From Streptomyces sp. NBC_01232 (lineage in GTDB: Bacteria; Actinomycetota; Actinomycetes; Streptomycetales; Streptomycetaceae): a stretch of 64,000 bases of DNA. Under the pieces are notes generated by a model that was not told where the DNA came from, searched no databases, and saw nothing but the letters and a program-made list of their open reading frames with translations. The DNA is taken from positions 2,236,501 to 2,300,500 of the forward strand of contig NZ_CP108518.1 in the NCBI RefSeq assembly GCF_035989885.1. Reading direction: 5' to 3'. Positions 37,708 to 45,888 of this stretch are shown one piece after another (position 1 is the stretch's first letter; each line of letters starts with the position of its first letter). A program made the translations under genes and the position numbers.

Positions 37708-39153
37708 ATGGCTCGGGAGACCACGTATCTGGAGCTGTCGCAGGACGACGGCGGGGCGCACAAGTTCTACGAGGTGACCGTGGACGGCACGGCCGTCTCC
37801 GTGCGGTACGGACGCATCGGCGCGGACGGCCAGCTGCAGACCTCTTCCTTCCCGAGCGCCGAGAAGGCCAGGGCGGCCGCCGCGAAGAAGATCGGGGAGA
37901 AGGTCCGCAAGGGCTACGCCCCGGCCGTGCAGGGGCAGCGCGCCGCCCGGTCGGTGACCCGCCGCCAGGTGGCCTCGGCGCCGTCGACGGCGCGTGCGGT
38001 GGCCCCGGTGCTGTGGCGTTTCCGTACCGGGTCCTCGGCCTTCGGCATCCACGTGGACGAGGACCGCTGCTGGGTCGGCAATCAGGCCGGCGATGTCTAC
38101 ACGCTGAGCCACGGCGGTGAGGTGCTGGCCCGGTATTCGCTGCCGGACGGGGTGAAGTGCCTGGTGGCGGACGAGTTCTGGATATACGCGGGCTGCGACG
38201 ACGGCACGGTGTACGACCTGTCGTCGAAGGTCCCCTTCGGGGCCTACGCGATCGCCGCGGACGTGGACATCTACTGGCTCGACATCCACGAGGGCGTGCT
38301 CAACGTCTCCGACGCGAACGGCGGCCTGACCGTCATCGACCACGAGGACGAGCACCAGTGGTCGCGCAAGTCCGCCGGCGGCGGTGCCTGGATGGTCCGG
38401 GCGGACGAGCGGGCGGTCTACCACGGGCACAGCGGCGGTGTGACGGCCTACGCGGCCAACGGCACCGGGCAGTTGTGGCACACCAGGACGCCCGGCGGGG
38501 TGCTGTTCGGCTGGCAGGAGGAGCACTCGGTCTATGCGGGCACGGTCCGCAACACCGTGCAGCGGCTGTCGAAGGCGACCGGGGCCGTGGAGGCCTCCTA
38601 CGCGTGCGACGCGGCGGTGTACTCGTGCGCGACCTCGCCCGACGGACGGCACGTCTTCGCCGGGGACTCCTCCTCCTCGGTCTACTGCTTCGACGCCGAC
38701 GGACGGCGGCTGTGGAAGCTGGGGACGGGCGGCGGGTCGGCGCTGTCGATGCAGTACCTGGACGGGCGGCTGTACCTGGTCACCACGGACGGATCGCTGG
38801 TCTGCGTGGATGCGACGGAGCAGGCGATCGCGGCGGCCCAGCAGGGCTCGGTGCCCGCGCCGATGGACGTGAAGTCGGCGGAGGCGCTGCCGGTGTTCAC
38901 CCCGGCCGCGTCGGCCTCGGCGGTGGCGACGATATCGATGGCCGCGGCCCCGGCGGGCGGCGTGGTGGTGGAGTGCGTCCAGCAGGGCAACCGGATGCGG
39001 GTGCAGGTGGTGTCGGGCGGCTTCGACCCCTCGTGGAACGTGCAGTTCCCCCGGGGGATACGGGAGGCGGGCGCCCGGTACGTGGTGGACGGGCTGCACG
39101 CGGCCTCGGGCGGCTTCTACCGGGTCCGCGGGGAGATCCGCCGGCTGGTGTGA
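37708..39153 (+). CDS. WGR-domain protein with C-terminal beta-propeller
   Basis: A 481-residue cytoplasmic protein with no signal peptide. Residues about 5-75 form a WGR domain (LELSQDDGGAHKFYEVTVDG, signature RYGRIGADGQ at 33-42 with Y for W, FPSAEKARAAAAKKIGEKVRKGY). WGR domains are DNA-binding modules found in PARP-type damage sensors and in bacterial MolR-like proteins. After a basic linker comes a PQQ/WD-like propeller of repeated VYTLSHGGEVLARYSL / VYDLSSK / VTAYAANGTGQLWHT / VYCFDADGRRLWKLG blades (about 105-395), then a small C-terminal beta domain (VVVECVQQGNRMRVQVVSGG...). GGGGAGAGG lies 7 nt before ATG 37708. Its damage-type promoter suggests a role in the DNA-damage response; the molecular function is unknown. 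Confidence 0.83.
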   Translation: MARETTYLELSQDDGGAHKFYEVTVDGTAVSVRYGRIGADGQLQTSSFPSAEKARAAAAKKIGEKVRKGYAPAVQGQRAARSVTRRQVASAPSTARAVAPVLWRFRTGSSAFGIHVDEDRCWVGNQAGDVYTLSHGGEVLARYSLPDGVKCLVADEFWIYAGCDDGTVYDLSSKVPFGAYAIAADVDIYWLDIHEGVLNVSDANGGLTVIDHEDEHQWSRKSAGGGAWMVRADERAVYHGHSGGVTAYAANGTGQLWHTRTPGGVLFGWQEEHSVYAGTVRNTVQRLSKATGAVEASYACDAAVYSCATSPDGRHVFAGDSSSSVYCFDADGRRLWKLGTGGGSALSMQYLDGRLYLVTTDGSLVCVDATEQAIAAAQQGSVPAPMDVKSAEALPVFTPAASASAVATISMAAAPAGGVVVECVQQGNRMRVQVVSGGFDPSWNVQFPRGIREAGARYVVDGLHAASGGFYRVRGEIRRLV

Positions 39154-39186
39154 GGCTGCCGCCCGCGGGTCCTGCCCGGCCGGGGT

Positions 39187-39558
39187 TCAGTGGCTGTGCG
39201 GTCCGCAGACCTCCGGTGTGATCCCGGGCGGGGCCGGGGTGGGTATCGCGAAGGGGGCGCCCTCCGGGAGCGCGGGAGTCACGCGGAGCACCACCGGCTC
39301 GGTACCGAGGTTGTGGCCCAGGTGGATGTGCCGGATGCCCGCGGGTTCCACGAAGCTTGTCCCCGCCGGATGCACCTCGACGGTGCGGTCGTGCAGGACC
39401 CGCGTCAGGGTCCCTGCCAGGACCACCGCGTCCAGCCGGACGCGGTGGAAGTGCCAGCCGGTGCAGCCGCCCGGCGGGATGACTATCTCCCGGCCACTCG
39501 GGAAGGTGGCCACGCACGCCCCGCTCGGCCGTACCGCCATCGCCTGCCGCCCACCCAT
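39187..39558 (-). CDS. cupin-domain protein
   Basis: A 123-residue single-domain cupin. Motif 1 is CTGWHFHRVRLDAVVLAGTLTRV (WHxHx...G) and motif 2 is AGIRHIHLGHNLG, so the metal-binding histidines are present, unlike in the cupin at 33696-34082. ATG 39558 is chosen because GAGGAGG precedes it; the longer upstream frame has no ribosome-binding site. The Cys-containing N- and C-termini are not distinctive. Function unknown. Confidence 0.82.
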   Translation of the reverse strand: MGGRQAMAVRPSGACVATFPSGREIVIPPGGCTGWHFHRVRLDAVVLAGTLTRVLHDRTVEVHPAGTSFVEPAGIRHIHLGHNLGTEPVVLRVTPALPEGAPFAIPTPAPPGITPEVCGPHSH

Positions 39559-39667
39559 GTGCCCTCCTCGGCCGGACCCCGGTCGGTCCACCGCTCCACC
39601 GTAAAAGGACCGTGGGGCATCCAGGAACAGTCGACGAAACATCAACATGCCTTCTTCACCAGGTGAT

Positions 39668-40390
39668 ATGAGGGTCATACAGCGGTATCACACGTCTATG
39701 AGCCTGGTGGTTTTTGAGTCGCTGAAGCAGATCCACTGCGCCGACTGCCGGCAGGGCCCGCTCCGGCACCTCGTGCGCGAGTCCGGCGTACCCCGCTGCC
39801 TGGACTGTACGGATCTCGGCCATCTCGTCTATCTCCCGCGCGGGGACACGGCGCTCACCCGCCGCTCCCGCGAGGCCAGTTCGCTGTGCGCCGTCGTCGT
39901 CCGCTTCAACAGGCGCCGCCACCGCTACGAACGCCTGGGGCTCCTCGTCGAGGAGGCCGCCCTGGCCCGCGCGGAACGCGCCTGTCTCGCGGACTCCGAG
40001 GCGCGGGCGCGCCGCCGGGAGCGCGACCGGCGGCGCCGCGCGGCCGAGGACACCCGGTTCACGGCGGCGTTCGCCGCCGAGATCGTGCGGCTGTTCCCCG
40101 GATGTCCCGCCGACCGGGCCGTGGCGATCGCCACCCATGCCTCGGTGCGCGGCAGCGGCCGGGTGGGCCGTACCGCGGCCGGCCGCGCCCTCGACGAACT
40201 GGCGGTGTCGGTCGCGGTACGAGCGGCGGTGCGGCACACGGACACCGAGTACGACGCGCTGCTGATGGCGGGAGTGCCGCGTTTCGCGGCCCGCGCCCGG
40301 CTGGCCCCGCGGATCGATGCCATTCTGGACGGATGGCGTACGCCGCCCGGGAAGCAGCCTCCCGCGTCCGCTCCTCAGCCGATCAGTTGA
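39668..40390 (+). CDS. DUF2293-domain protein with zinc-ribbon-like N-terminus
   Basis: A 240-residue protein of unknown function found across Streptomyces. Two CxxC pairs (C24/C27 in HCADCRQ, C44/C47 in CLDCTD) form a likely zinc ribbon, followed by a very basic coiled segment (ARARRRERDRRRRAAEDTRF) and the DUF2293 core (IVRLFPGCPADRAVAIATHASVRGSGRVGRT ... AVRHTDTEYDALLMAG). The composition suggests nucleic acid binding. ATG 39668 has AGGTG nearby; ATG 39698 is an alternative. Confidence 0.75.
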   Translation: MRVIQRYHTSMSLVVFESLKQIHCADCRQGPLRHLVRESGVPRCLDCTDLGHLVYLPRGDTALTRRSREASSLCAVVVRFNRRRHRYERLGLLVEEAALARAERACLADSEARARRRERDRRRRAAEDTRFTAAFAAEIVRLFPGCPADRAVAIATHASVRGSGRVGRTAAGRALDELAVSVAVRAAVRHTDTEYDALLMAGVPRFAARARLAPRIDAILDGWRTPPGKQPPASAPQPIS

Positions 40391-41093
40391 GGCGGAAGCG
40401 GCGGTAGAGGAGGACACCGCCCAGGAGGAGCGCTCCGCCGCCGGGCAGCAGGTACCCGACGCCGTCGGAGCCGGTGTGGGCGAGCGCCGTCGCCTCGCTG
40501 TGCCGCGGCGGGGCGGGCCGGGGGGCCGGCTCGGCGGGCCGGACCGGAGCCGGGGGCGTGGTCACGGGCTCTTCGACGACGGGCGGCTGGACGGGCTTGC
40601 CACCCGTGGGCTCCTCGCCGTTGACGGACGTGTTGCCCTGCGAGGAGTTGCCGATGCCGACCACGCTCACCGCGTTGCCGCTGATGTTCAGCGGGAGTTC
40701 GACCGGGAGCTGGAGGCCGTTGCCGGAGAGAACTCCCGGTGAATCCTTTCCGCGACCCTCGGCGACCGCCCCTCCCCCGTTCCCGGACCGTGACGTCGAG
40801 GAATCCGCGGCCCTCGACCCGGAATGCCCTCCGCCACCGGCCGGCGCCTCATTGGCACAGCGGTTCCCGGCGGCCGAGTTGAGGACGCCGACCACGCTCA
40901 CGGTGTTCCCGCACGCGTTCACCGGTACGTGCACCGGCAGTTGGACGAGGTTTCCGGACAGCAGACCCGGCGAGCGCTCGGCCCGGCCGGCCGCGTCCGC
41001 GTCGGCATGGGCGAATCCGCCCACACCCGCGACCGCCAGTCCGCCTCCCGCAACCACCGCCGCGATCAAGCCATTCCGACGACTGTGACGCAT
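40383..41093 (-). CDS. long chaplin with sortase sorting signal
   Basis: Chaplins are amyloid-forming surface proteins that lower surface tension for aerial hyphae and coat spores; long chaplins are cell-wall anchored by sortase. The 236-residue protein has a signal peptide (1-30), chaplin domain 1 (41-81, SPGLLSGNLVQLPVHVPVNACGN..., C61 and C79), a Ser/Gly linker, chaplin domain 2 (118-158) without cysteines, a Pro/Glu-rich wall spacer and the sorting signal LAHTG (204-208) followed by a hydrophobic helix and RRFR. ATG 41093 has AGGA 8 nt upstream. Confidence 0.95.
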   Translation of the reverse strand: MRHSRRNGLIAAVVAGGGLAVAGVGGFAHADADAAGRAERSPGLLSGNLVQLPVHVPVNACGNTVSVVGVLNSAAGNRCANEAPAGGGGHSGSRAADSSTSRSGNGGGAVAEGRGKDSPGVLSGNGLQLPVELPLNISGNAVSVVGIGNSSQGNTSVNGEEPTGGKPVQPPVVEEPVTTPPAPVRPAEPAPRPAPPRHSEATALAHTGSDGVGYLLPGGGALLLGGVLLYRRFRLN

Positions 41094-41166
41094 CAGTTTT
41101 CCTGCCTTCCGGACGAGTTCGCGGGTAATGTCCCCGCACCGGAAACAACGCGTCGACCCCATTCGG

Positions 41167-41195
41167 GTTATAGAGACGGTAGGCATTTCACTCAA
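41167..41195 (-). promoter_or_regulatory. candidate chaplin gene promoter
   Basis: On the minus strand TTGAGT (41195-41190) and TATAAC (41172-41167) are separated by exactly 17 bp, a good housekeeping-type match. The leader would be about 65 nt long. Confidence 0.6.
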
Positions 41196-41219
41196 TCGTG
41201 TACTGGGTACTGGGACTTC

Positions 41220-41768
41220 ATGACTGAACGCCCGCTGCTCCTCCTCGACGTGGACGGCCCTCTCAACCCCTTCCGGTCCCCTCTCGCCGGCCTGCGCGGA
41301 TACCGGAGCCACCGGATGTGGCCGGACGTCTGGCTCTCCTACCGTGACCCCGAGTCCCGCAGGGCCCGGCGCGGCGCCCGGGTGCGCCTCCACCCCACGC
41401 ACGGCGCCCGGCTGCTGGCCCTGCCGTTCGAGCTCACCTGGGCCACCGCCTGGACCCACCAGGCCAACACGATGATCTCCCCGCACATCGGGCTGCCGGG
41501 CGACCTCTCCGTCGTCGAGTGGCCCGAACTCTTCGCCGAGGACCCCGACGGGCTCTCGTGGAAGACCCGCCACCTGCGCGACTGGGCGGCCGGCCGGCCC
41601 TTCGCCTGGGTCGACGACATGATCACCCCGCGCGACCGCGCCTGGGTCGCCGAACACCACCCGGGCCCGGCCCTCCTGCTGCGCATCCACCCGCGTCACG
41701 GCCTGCGCGACCGCGACTTCACCACCCTGACCCGCTGGGCGGAAGGCATCAGCCCAGCAGCGCGCTGA
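41220..41768 (+). CDS. HAD-like hypothetical protein
   Basis: A 182-residue protein with a haloacid dehalogenase-type motif I, LLLLDVDGPLNPFR (DxDGxxN), near residue 8, and WVDDMITPRDRAW near residue 130 resembling motif IV acidic pair. This pattern is common in small actinobacterial HAD-like proteins of unknown substrate. ATG 41220 is divergent from the chaplin gene. The 3' end overlaps the convergent SWIM-domain gene by 20 bp. Confidence 0.75.
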   Translation: MTERPLLLLDVDGPLNPFRSPLAGLRGYRSHRMWPDVWLSYRDPESRRARRGARVRLHPTHGARLLALPFELTWATAWTHQANTMISPHIGLPGDLSVVEWPELFAEDPDGLSWKTRHLRDWAAGRPFAWVDDMITPRDRAWVAEHHPGPALLLRIHPRHGLRDRDFTTLTRWAEGISPAAR

Positions 41769-42954
41769 CCGGGTCCGTCGAGGGCAGGCCCCTGGGCCAC
41801 CAGTCGTTGTCGCCCAGCCGGTCCTCGTAGCAGTACCAGAGGCCGTCGCGGCCGAGGCGGAGCTGGCGGGTGTGGATCGTCAGGCGGTTGCGGTCGGGGC
41901 GGAAGGCGCCCTGGCCTGCTGCGAGGAGCGCCGGGCGGGCCCGGTCGAAGGGACCGGCCGGCGGGTCCCAGGGCTCTTCGAGGGCGTCGAGGGCCGGGCG
42001 GCCGCCCTGGCGCCAGGCCGCCGCGGCCCGGGCGAGGTCGGTGGTGCTGCGGCCGGTGGCCCGGGCCAGGTCCCGGTAGAGGGTGCGGGCCGCGCCCGTC
42101 AGTCCGGCCGTGGGGTGCGCGGAGGCCAGCCGGACGGCGTCCTGCCACAGGGTGAGTCCGGCGATCGGGTCCTCTCCGGTGGTGAGCAGGGCGAGGGCGC
42201 GGGCGGCCGCGTCGGAGGCGAGCTGGTCCAGTGCCAGCGGGTCCGGCGCCGCCGGGTCGGCCGGGCAGGCGGGCGGCAGGCCCACCGCGGCCGGCACGGG
42301 AAGCGGCGCGGGCAGCAGCGGCAGACCGGTCCGGGCGAGCGCCGCCCGGGCCGGAACGCCGGGGAAGCCGGGCGCCGCATCGGGCTGTTCGCGCGCGGCA
42401 TGGGCGGCATTGCGGCGGGTGAGCTCGTCGAGGAGCTCCCGCTCCCCCCGGCCGCGCAGGAGCAGCAGGACGAAGGGGTCCTCGTCCAGGAGCCGGGCCG
42501 CCCGGTAGCAGAGGGCCGCCGCGTGCTTGCACGGCGGACGCCCGAAGTCCGGGCAGGAGCAGTGCGGGACGAGCTCGCCCGCGCCGGGCAGGACGCTCTC
42601 CGCGAGCGACTGAGGGACCTCCCGCTCCAGCAGGGCGGCGAGCGCCGCGGGGTCGGCCGCGACGGCCTCCAGCAGTTCGCTCCACTCCCGGTCCGCGAAG
42701 GCGGGCAGGGTCAGCTCGGTGCGGTACGGGCGGGGCCGGCTGCCCCGGACGTACGCCACGATCCGGCCGGGGGTGACCGTGACCGCGTCGACGTGCCCCG
42801 CCTCGGCGTACCCACGCCCCCGGGTCAGGCGGGCCGTGTCGTGGGAGACCTCCTCCAGCGCCGACACCCAGGCCCGGCCCCACCAGCTGACTGCCTCGGC
42901 CCCGGCGGGCACGGTCTCGAAGGTACGGCGGCGGTCGTCCCGTGCGGTGATCAT
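41749..42954 (-). CDS. SWIM zinc-finger protein
   Basis: A 401-residue protein with a SWIM zinc finger C132-S-C134...C142-K-H144 (HCSCPDFGRPPCKHAAALCY). SWIM fingers accompany bacterial SNF2 ATPases and may bind DNA or protein. The N-terminal region (SWWGRAWVSALEEV ... RLTRGRGYAEAGHVDAVTVTPGRIVAYVRGS) is typical of the actinobacterial partner of SNF2 helicases. ATG 42954 overlaps the helicase stop codon (ATGA), so the two are translationally coupled. Confidence 0.9.
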   Translation of the reverse strand: MITARDDRRRTFETVPAGAEAVSWWGRAWVSALEEVSHDTARLTRGRGYAEAGHVDAVTVTPGRIVAYVRGSRPRPYRTELTLPAFADREWSELLEAVAADPAALAALLEREVPQSLAESVLPGAGELVPHCSCPDFGRPPCKHAAALCYRAARLLDEDPFVLLLLRGRGERELLDELTRRNAAHAAREQPDAAPGFPGVPARAALARTGLPLLPAPLPVPAAVGLPPACPADPAAPDPLALDQLASDAAARALALLTTGEDPIAGLTLWQDAVRLASAHPTAGLTGAARTLYRDLARATGRSTTDLARAAAAWRQGGRPALDALEEPWDPPAGPFDRARPALLAAGQGAFRPDRNRLTIHTRQLRLGRDGLWYCYEDRLGDNDWWPRGLPSTDPVSALLG

Positions 42955-45779
42955 CCGGGCCTCCGCAGGGAGACGAGGTCGGCCAGCTCGCGGTCGGTCA
43001 GCTCCGTCAGCGCCGACTCCCCGGAGCCCAGGACGGCATCCGCCAGGGCCCGCTTCGCCTCCAGCATCTCGGCGATCCGGTCCTCGACGGTGCCCTCGGC
43101 GATGATCCGGTGGACCTGGACGGGCTGGGTCTGGCCGATGCGGTAGGCGCGGTCGGTGGCCTGTTCCTCGACGGCCGGGTTCCACCAGCGGTCGAAGTGG
43201 ATGACGTGCCCGGCCCGGGTGAGGTTCAGACCGGTGCCGGCCGCCTTCAGGGACAGCAGGAAGACCGGGACCTCACCCGCCTGGAAACGGTCCACGAGCT
43301 CCTCGCGGCGCGGCACCGGCGTCCCGCCGTGCAGCAGCTGGGAGCTGATCCCGCGGGCCTGCAGGTGCCGTTCCATCAGGCGGGCCATCGTCACGTACTG
43401 GGTGAAGACCAGCACCGAGCCGCCCTCGGCCAGGATCGTGTCCAGCAGCTCGTCCAGGAGGGCGAGTTTGCCCGAGCGGTGCGGGATCCGGGGCTGCTCC
43501 TCCTTCAGGTACTGCGCGGGGTGGTTGCAGATCTGCTTGAGCGAGGCCAGCAGCTTCATGATCATGCCGCGGCGTTCCATGCCCTCGCTCGACTCGATCA
43601 CGGCCATCGCCTCGTCCACCGCGGCCCGGTAGAGCGAGGCCTGCTCCCGGGTGAGGGAGACCGGGTGGTCGGTCTCCGTCTTCGGCGGCAGCTCGGGCGC
43701 GATGCCGGGGTCGGACTTCTTGCGGCGCAGCAGGAACGGCCGCACGAGCGCCGACAGCCGGGCGACCGCCGCCTCGTTGCCCCCGTCCTCCTCCGTCTGG
43801 TGCTCCACCGGCCGGGCGTGGCGGGCCCGGAAGGCGGTGAGCGGGCCCAGCAGTCCCGGCGTGGTCCAGTCGAGCAGGGCCCACAGCTCGGAGAGGTTGT
43901 TCTCCACCGGGGTACCGGTCAGCGCCACCCGGGCCGGTGCCGGCACCGTGCGCAGCGCCTTCGCCGTCGCCGAATGCGGGTTCTTGACGTGCTGCGCCTC
44001 GTCGGCGACGACCATGCCCCAGCTCTGTTCGGCGAGCAGGGGTGCGCTCGCGCGCATCGTCCCGTACGTGGTGAGGACGAACCCGCCCGCACACGCCGTC
44101 AGGTCCTCGATGCTGCGGCTGCCGCCGTGGAAGCGGCGCACGGGTGTGCCGGGGGCGAACTTCTCGATCTCCCGCTGCCAGTTGCCGAGGAGGGACGCGG
44201 GGCACACGACGAGCGTCGGCTCGGGCCGGTCCCGGTGCAGGTGCAGCGCGATCAGCGTGACGGTCTTGCCCAGGCCCATGTCGTCGGCGAGGCAGCCGCC
44301 GAGCCCGAGGGAGGTCATCAGGTCCAGCCATGCCAGGCCGCGCGCCTGGTAGTCGCGCAGGGTGGCCTTGAGGGCGGCGGGCTGCGGCAGCGGCGGCTGC
44401 TCCCCGGTCAGCCGGTCCCGCAGGGCGGCCAGCGCCCCCACCGGAACCGCCTCGACGGGCTCGCCACCGATGTCGGCCGTCCCGGTCAATACGGTGGCCA
44501 GCGCGTCGACCGGGTCCAGCACGCCCAGCTCCCGCTTGCGCGCCTTGCGCACCAGGTCCGGATCGACCCGCACCCACTGGTCCCGCAGTCGGACGACGGG
44601 CCGGTGCGCCTGGGCCAGCGCGTCCATCTCCCCCGGGGTGAGCCGGTCGCCGCCCAGCGCCAGCTCCCAGGAGAAGGCGAAGAGGTGCTCGGCGTCGAAG
44701 AAGGCGGTCCCGTCGGTCGCCGAACCGGGGGCGGTGGACCGTACGACGGCGGTCGCCGAGAGCGTACGGGCCAGCTCGCGCGGCCAGTGGACCAGGACTC
44801 CGGCGGCCGCCAGCCGGCTCGCGGCCACCCCCAGCAGGTCCTCCAGCTCCGGGTCGGACAGGGCGAGCGCATCGGGCACGGGCTGGTCCAGCAGGCGCAG
44901 CAGGGGCGGCCAGACCCGGGCGGCCCGGCGCAGCGCGAGCACGGCGTCGATCCGGGCGCGCGGGCCGAAGCCGGCGGCCGCCGTGCCCGCCCACAACTGC
45001 CCGGCATCGGTGACCAGGGTCGGATCGGCGAGGCTGTGCACCTGCACGACGGCGGCACCGGCACGCCGGGTGTCGTCCTCCTCGGCCTCGTCGAAGAGGC
45101 GGAAGGAGGACAGGTCGAGCCGGAGCGAGATCCCCACGCCGGTGTCGGATCCGGCCGCGACCTGCGCGGCCCAGTCCCTTATCCCGGGCACCTGTTGCGG
45201 CTCCCGCGCGGCGAACGGACGCCCGGCGGCCACGGCAGCGGCCGGGGTACGGGGCAGACCGTCGGCGACGGCGTCGAGGAAGGCGCGGACCAGCGCCTCC
45301 GGTTCGGGCAGCTGGAGCGGACGGCGCCCGGCCAGGGGCGTCGCGTACCCCTCGTGCGGCAGCGCGGCGGCGACCGCGCGCAGATGGTCGATGTCGGCGG
45401 CGTCCAGCGGCCCGGCCCGCCAGGCGTCGACGCCCTCGGGGGTGAGCCCGGGAAGCAGCCGGCCGCGGGCGGCGAGGGTGAGCGCCTGCCGGGCGGCGGT
45501 GCCCCAGGCTCGGGTGGCGGGATGCGCGGCGGGGCTGCGCGGGGCCTGCGCGAGCAGGGGCAGGGCGGAGGCGACGGAGAAGGTCACCGCGGGCACGGTC
45601 CGGCTGCGGACCCCGTCGCCGTGCGGGCGCACGACGGTGAGCGGCCCCTGCCTCCCGGTCTCGGGCAGGGCGTCCCCGTCGGGCGCCCAGAAGGCGACCC
45701 GCCCCTCGCGGGGGACGGCGGCGGGCAGGAAGACCGCGGCGTGGCGCAGCAGTGCGCCGGCGTGCGGCTGCGGTGTCAT
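42951..45779 (-). CDS. SNF2-family ATP-dependent DNA helicase/translocase
   Basis: A 942-residue SWI2/SNF2 ATPase. A long N-terminal SNF2-associated region precedes the helicase core: Walker A ADDMGLGKT (~497-505), DEAQH (~590), LTGTPVENNLSELW, and C-terminal lobe motifs LSLKAAGTGLNLT and QATDRAYRIGQ. SNF2 proteins remodel DNA-protein complexes by translocating on double-stranded DNA; bacterial examples include RapA. ATG 45779 is selected because GGAGGGGG is 5-7 nt upstream. It forms an operon with the SWIM protein and has a damage-type promoter. Confidence 0.93.
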   Translation of the reverse strand: MTPQPHAGALLRHAAVFLPAAVPREGRVAFWAPDGDALPETGRQGPLTVVRPHGDGVRSRTVPAVTFSVASALPLLAQAPRSPAAHPATRAWGTAARQALTLAARGRLLPGLTPEGVDAWRAGPLDAADIDHLRAVAAALPHEGYATPLAGRRPLQLPEPEALVRAFLDAVADGLPRTPAAAVAAGRPFAAREPQQVPGIRDWAAQVAAGSDTGVGISLRLDLSSFRLFDEAEEDDTRRAGAAVVQVHSLADPTLVTDAGQLWAGTAAAGFGPRARIDAVLALRRAARVWPPLLRLLDQPVPDALALSDPELEDLLGVAASRLAAAGVLVHWPRELARTLSATAVVRSTAPGSATDGTAFFDAEHLFAFSWELALGGDRLTPGEMDALAQAHRPVVRLRDQWVRVDPDLVRKARKRELGVLDPVDALATVLTGTADIGGEPVEAVPVGALAALRDRLTGEQPPLPQPAALKATLRDYQARGLAWLDLMTSLGLGGCLADDMGLGKTVTLIALHLHRDRPEPTLVVCPASLLGNWQREIEKFAPGTPVRRFHGGSRSIEDLTACAGGFVLTTYGTMRASAPLLAEQSWGMVVADEAQHVKNPHSATAKALRTVPAPARVALTGTPVENNLSELWALLDWTTPGLLGPLTAFRARHARPVEHQTEEDGGNEAAVARLSALVRPFLLRRKKSDPGIAPELPPKTETDHPVSLTREQASLYRAAVDEAMAVIESSEGMERRGMIMKLLASLKQICNHPAQYLKEEQPRIPHRSGKLALLDELLDTILAEGGSVLVFTQYVTMARLMERHLQARGISSQLLHGGTPVPRREELVDRFQAGEVPVFLLSLKAAGTGLNLTRAGHVIHFDRWWNPAVEEQATDRAYRIGQTQPVQVHRIIAEGTVEDRIAEMLEAKRALADAVLGSGESALTELTDRELADLVSLRRPG

Positions 45780-45847
45780 CGTGTCCCCCTCCCCTTCGGT
45801 TCCCATCGGTACCTGTTGGTCCCTGTGGGTGTGACCCTGTGCCGACG

Positions 45848-45870
45848 AGTCTAGGCGCGACCACCGACAA
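45848..45870 (-). promoter_or_regulatory. RecA-independent damage-type promoter of the SNF2-SWIM operon
   Basis: On the minus strand TTGTCGGTG (45870-45862), 8 nt and TAGACT (45853-45848) match TTGTCRGTG-N8-TANNNT exactly. The leader to the ATG at 45779 would be about 60 nt. Confidence 0.85.
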
Positions 45871-45888
45871 CACCCTCTGACCTGCGGT

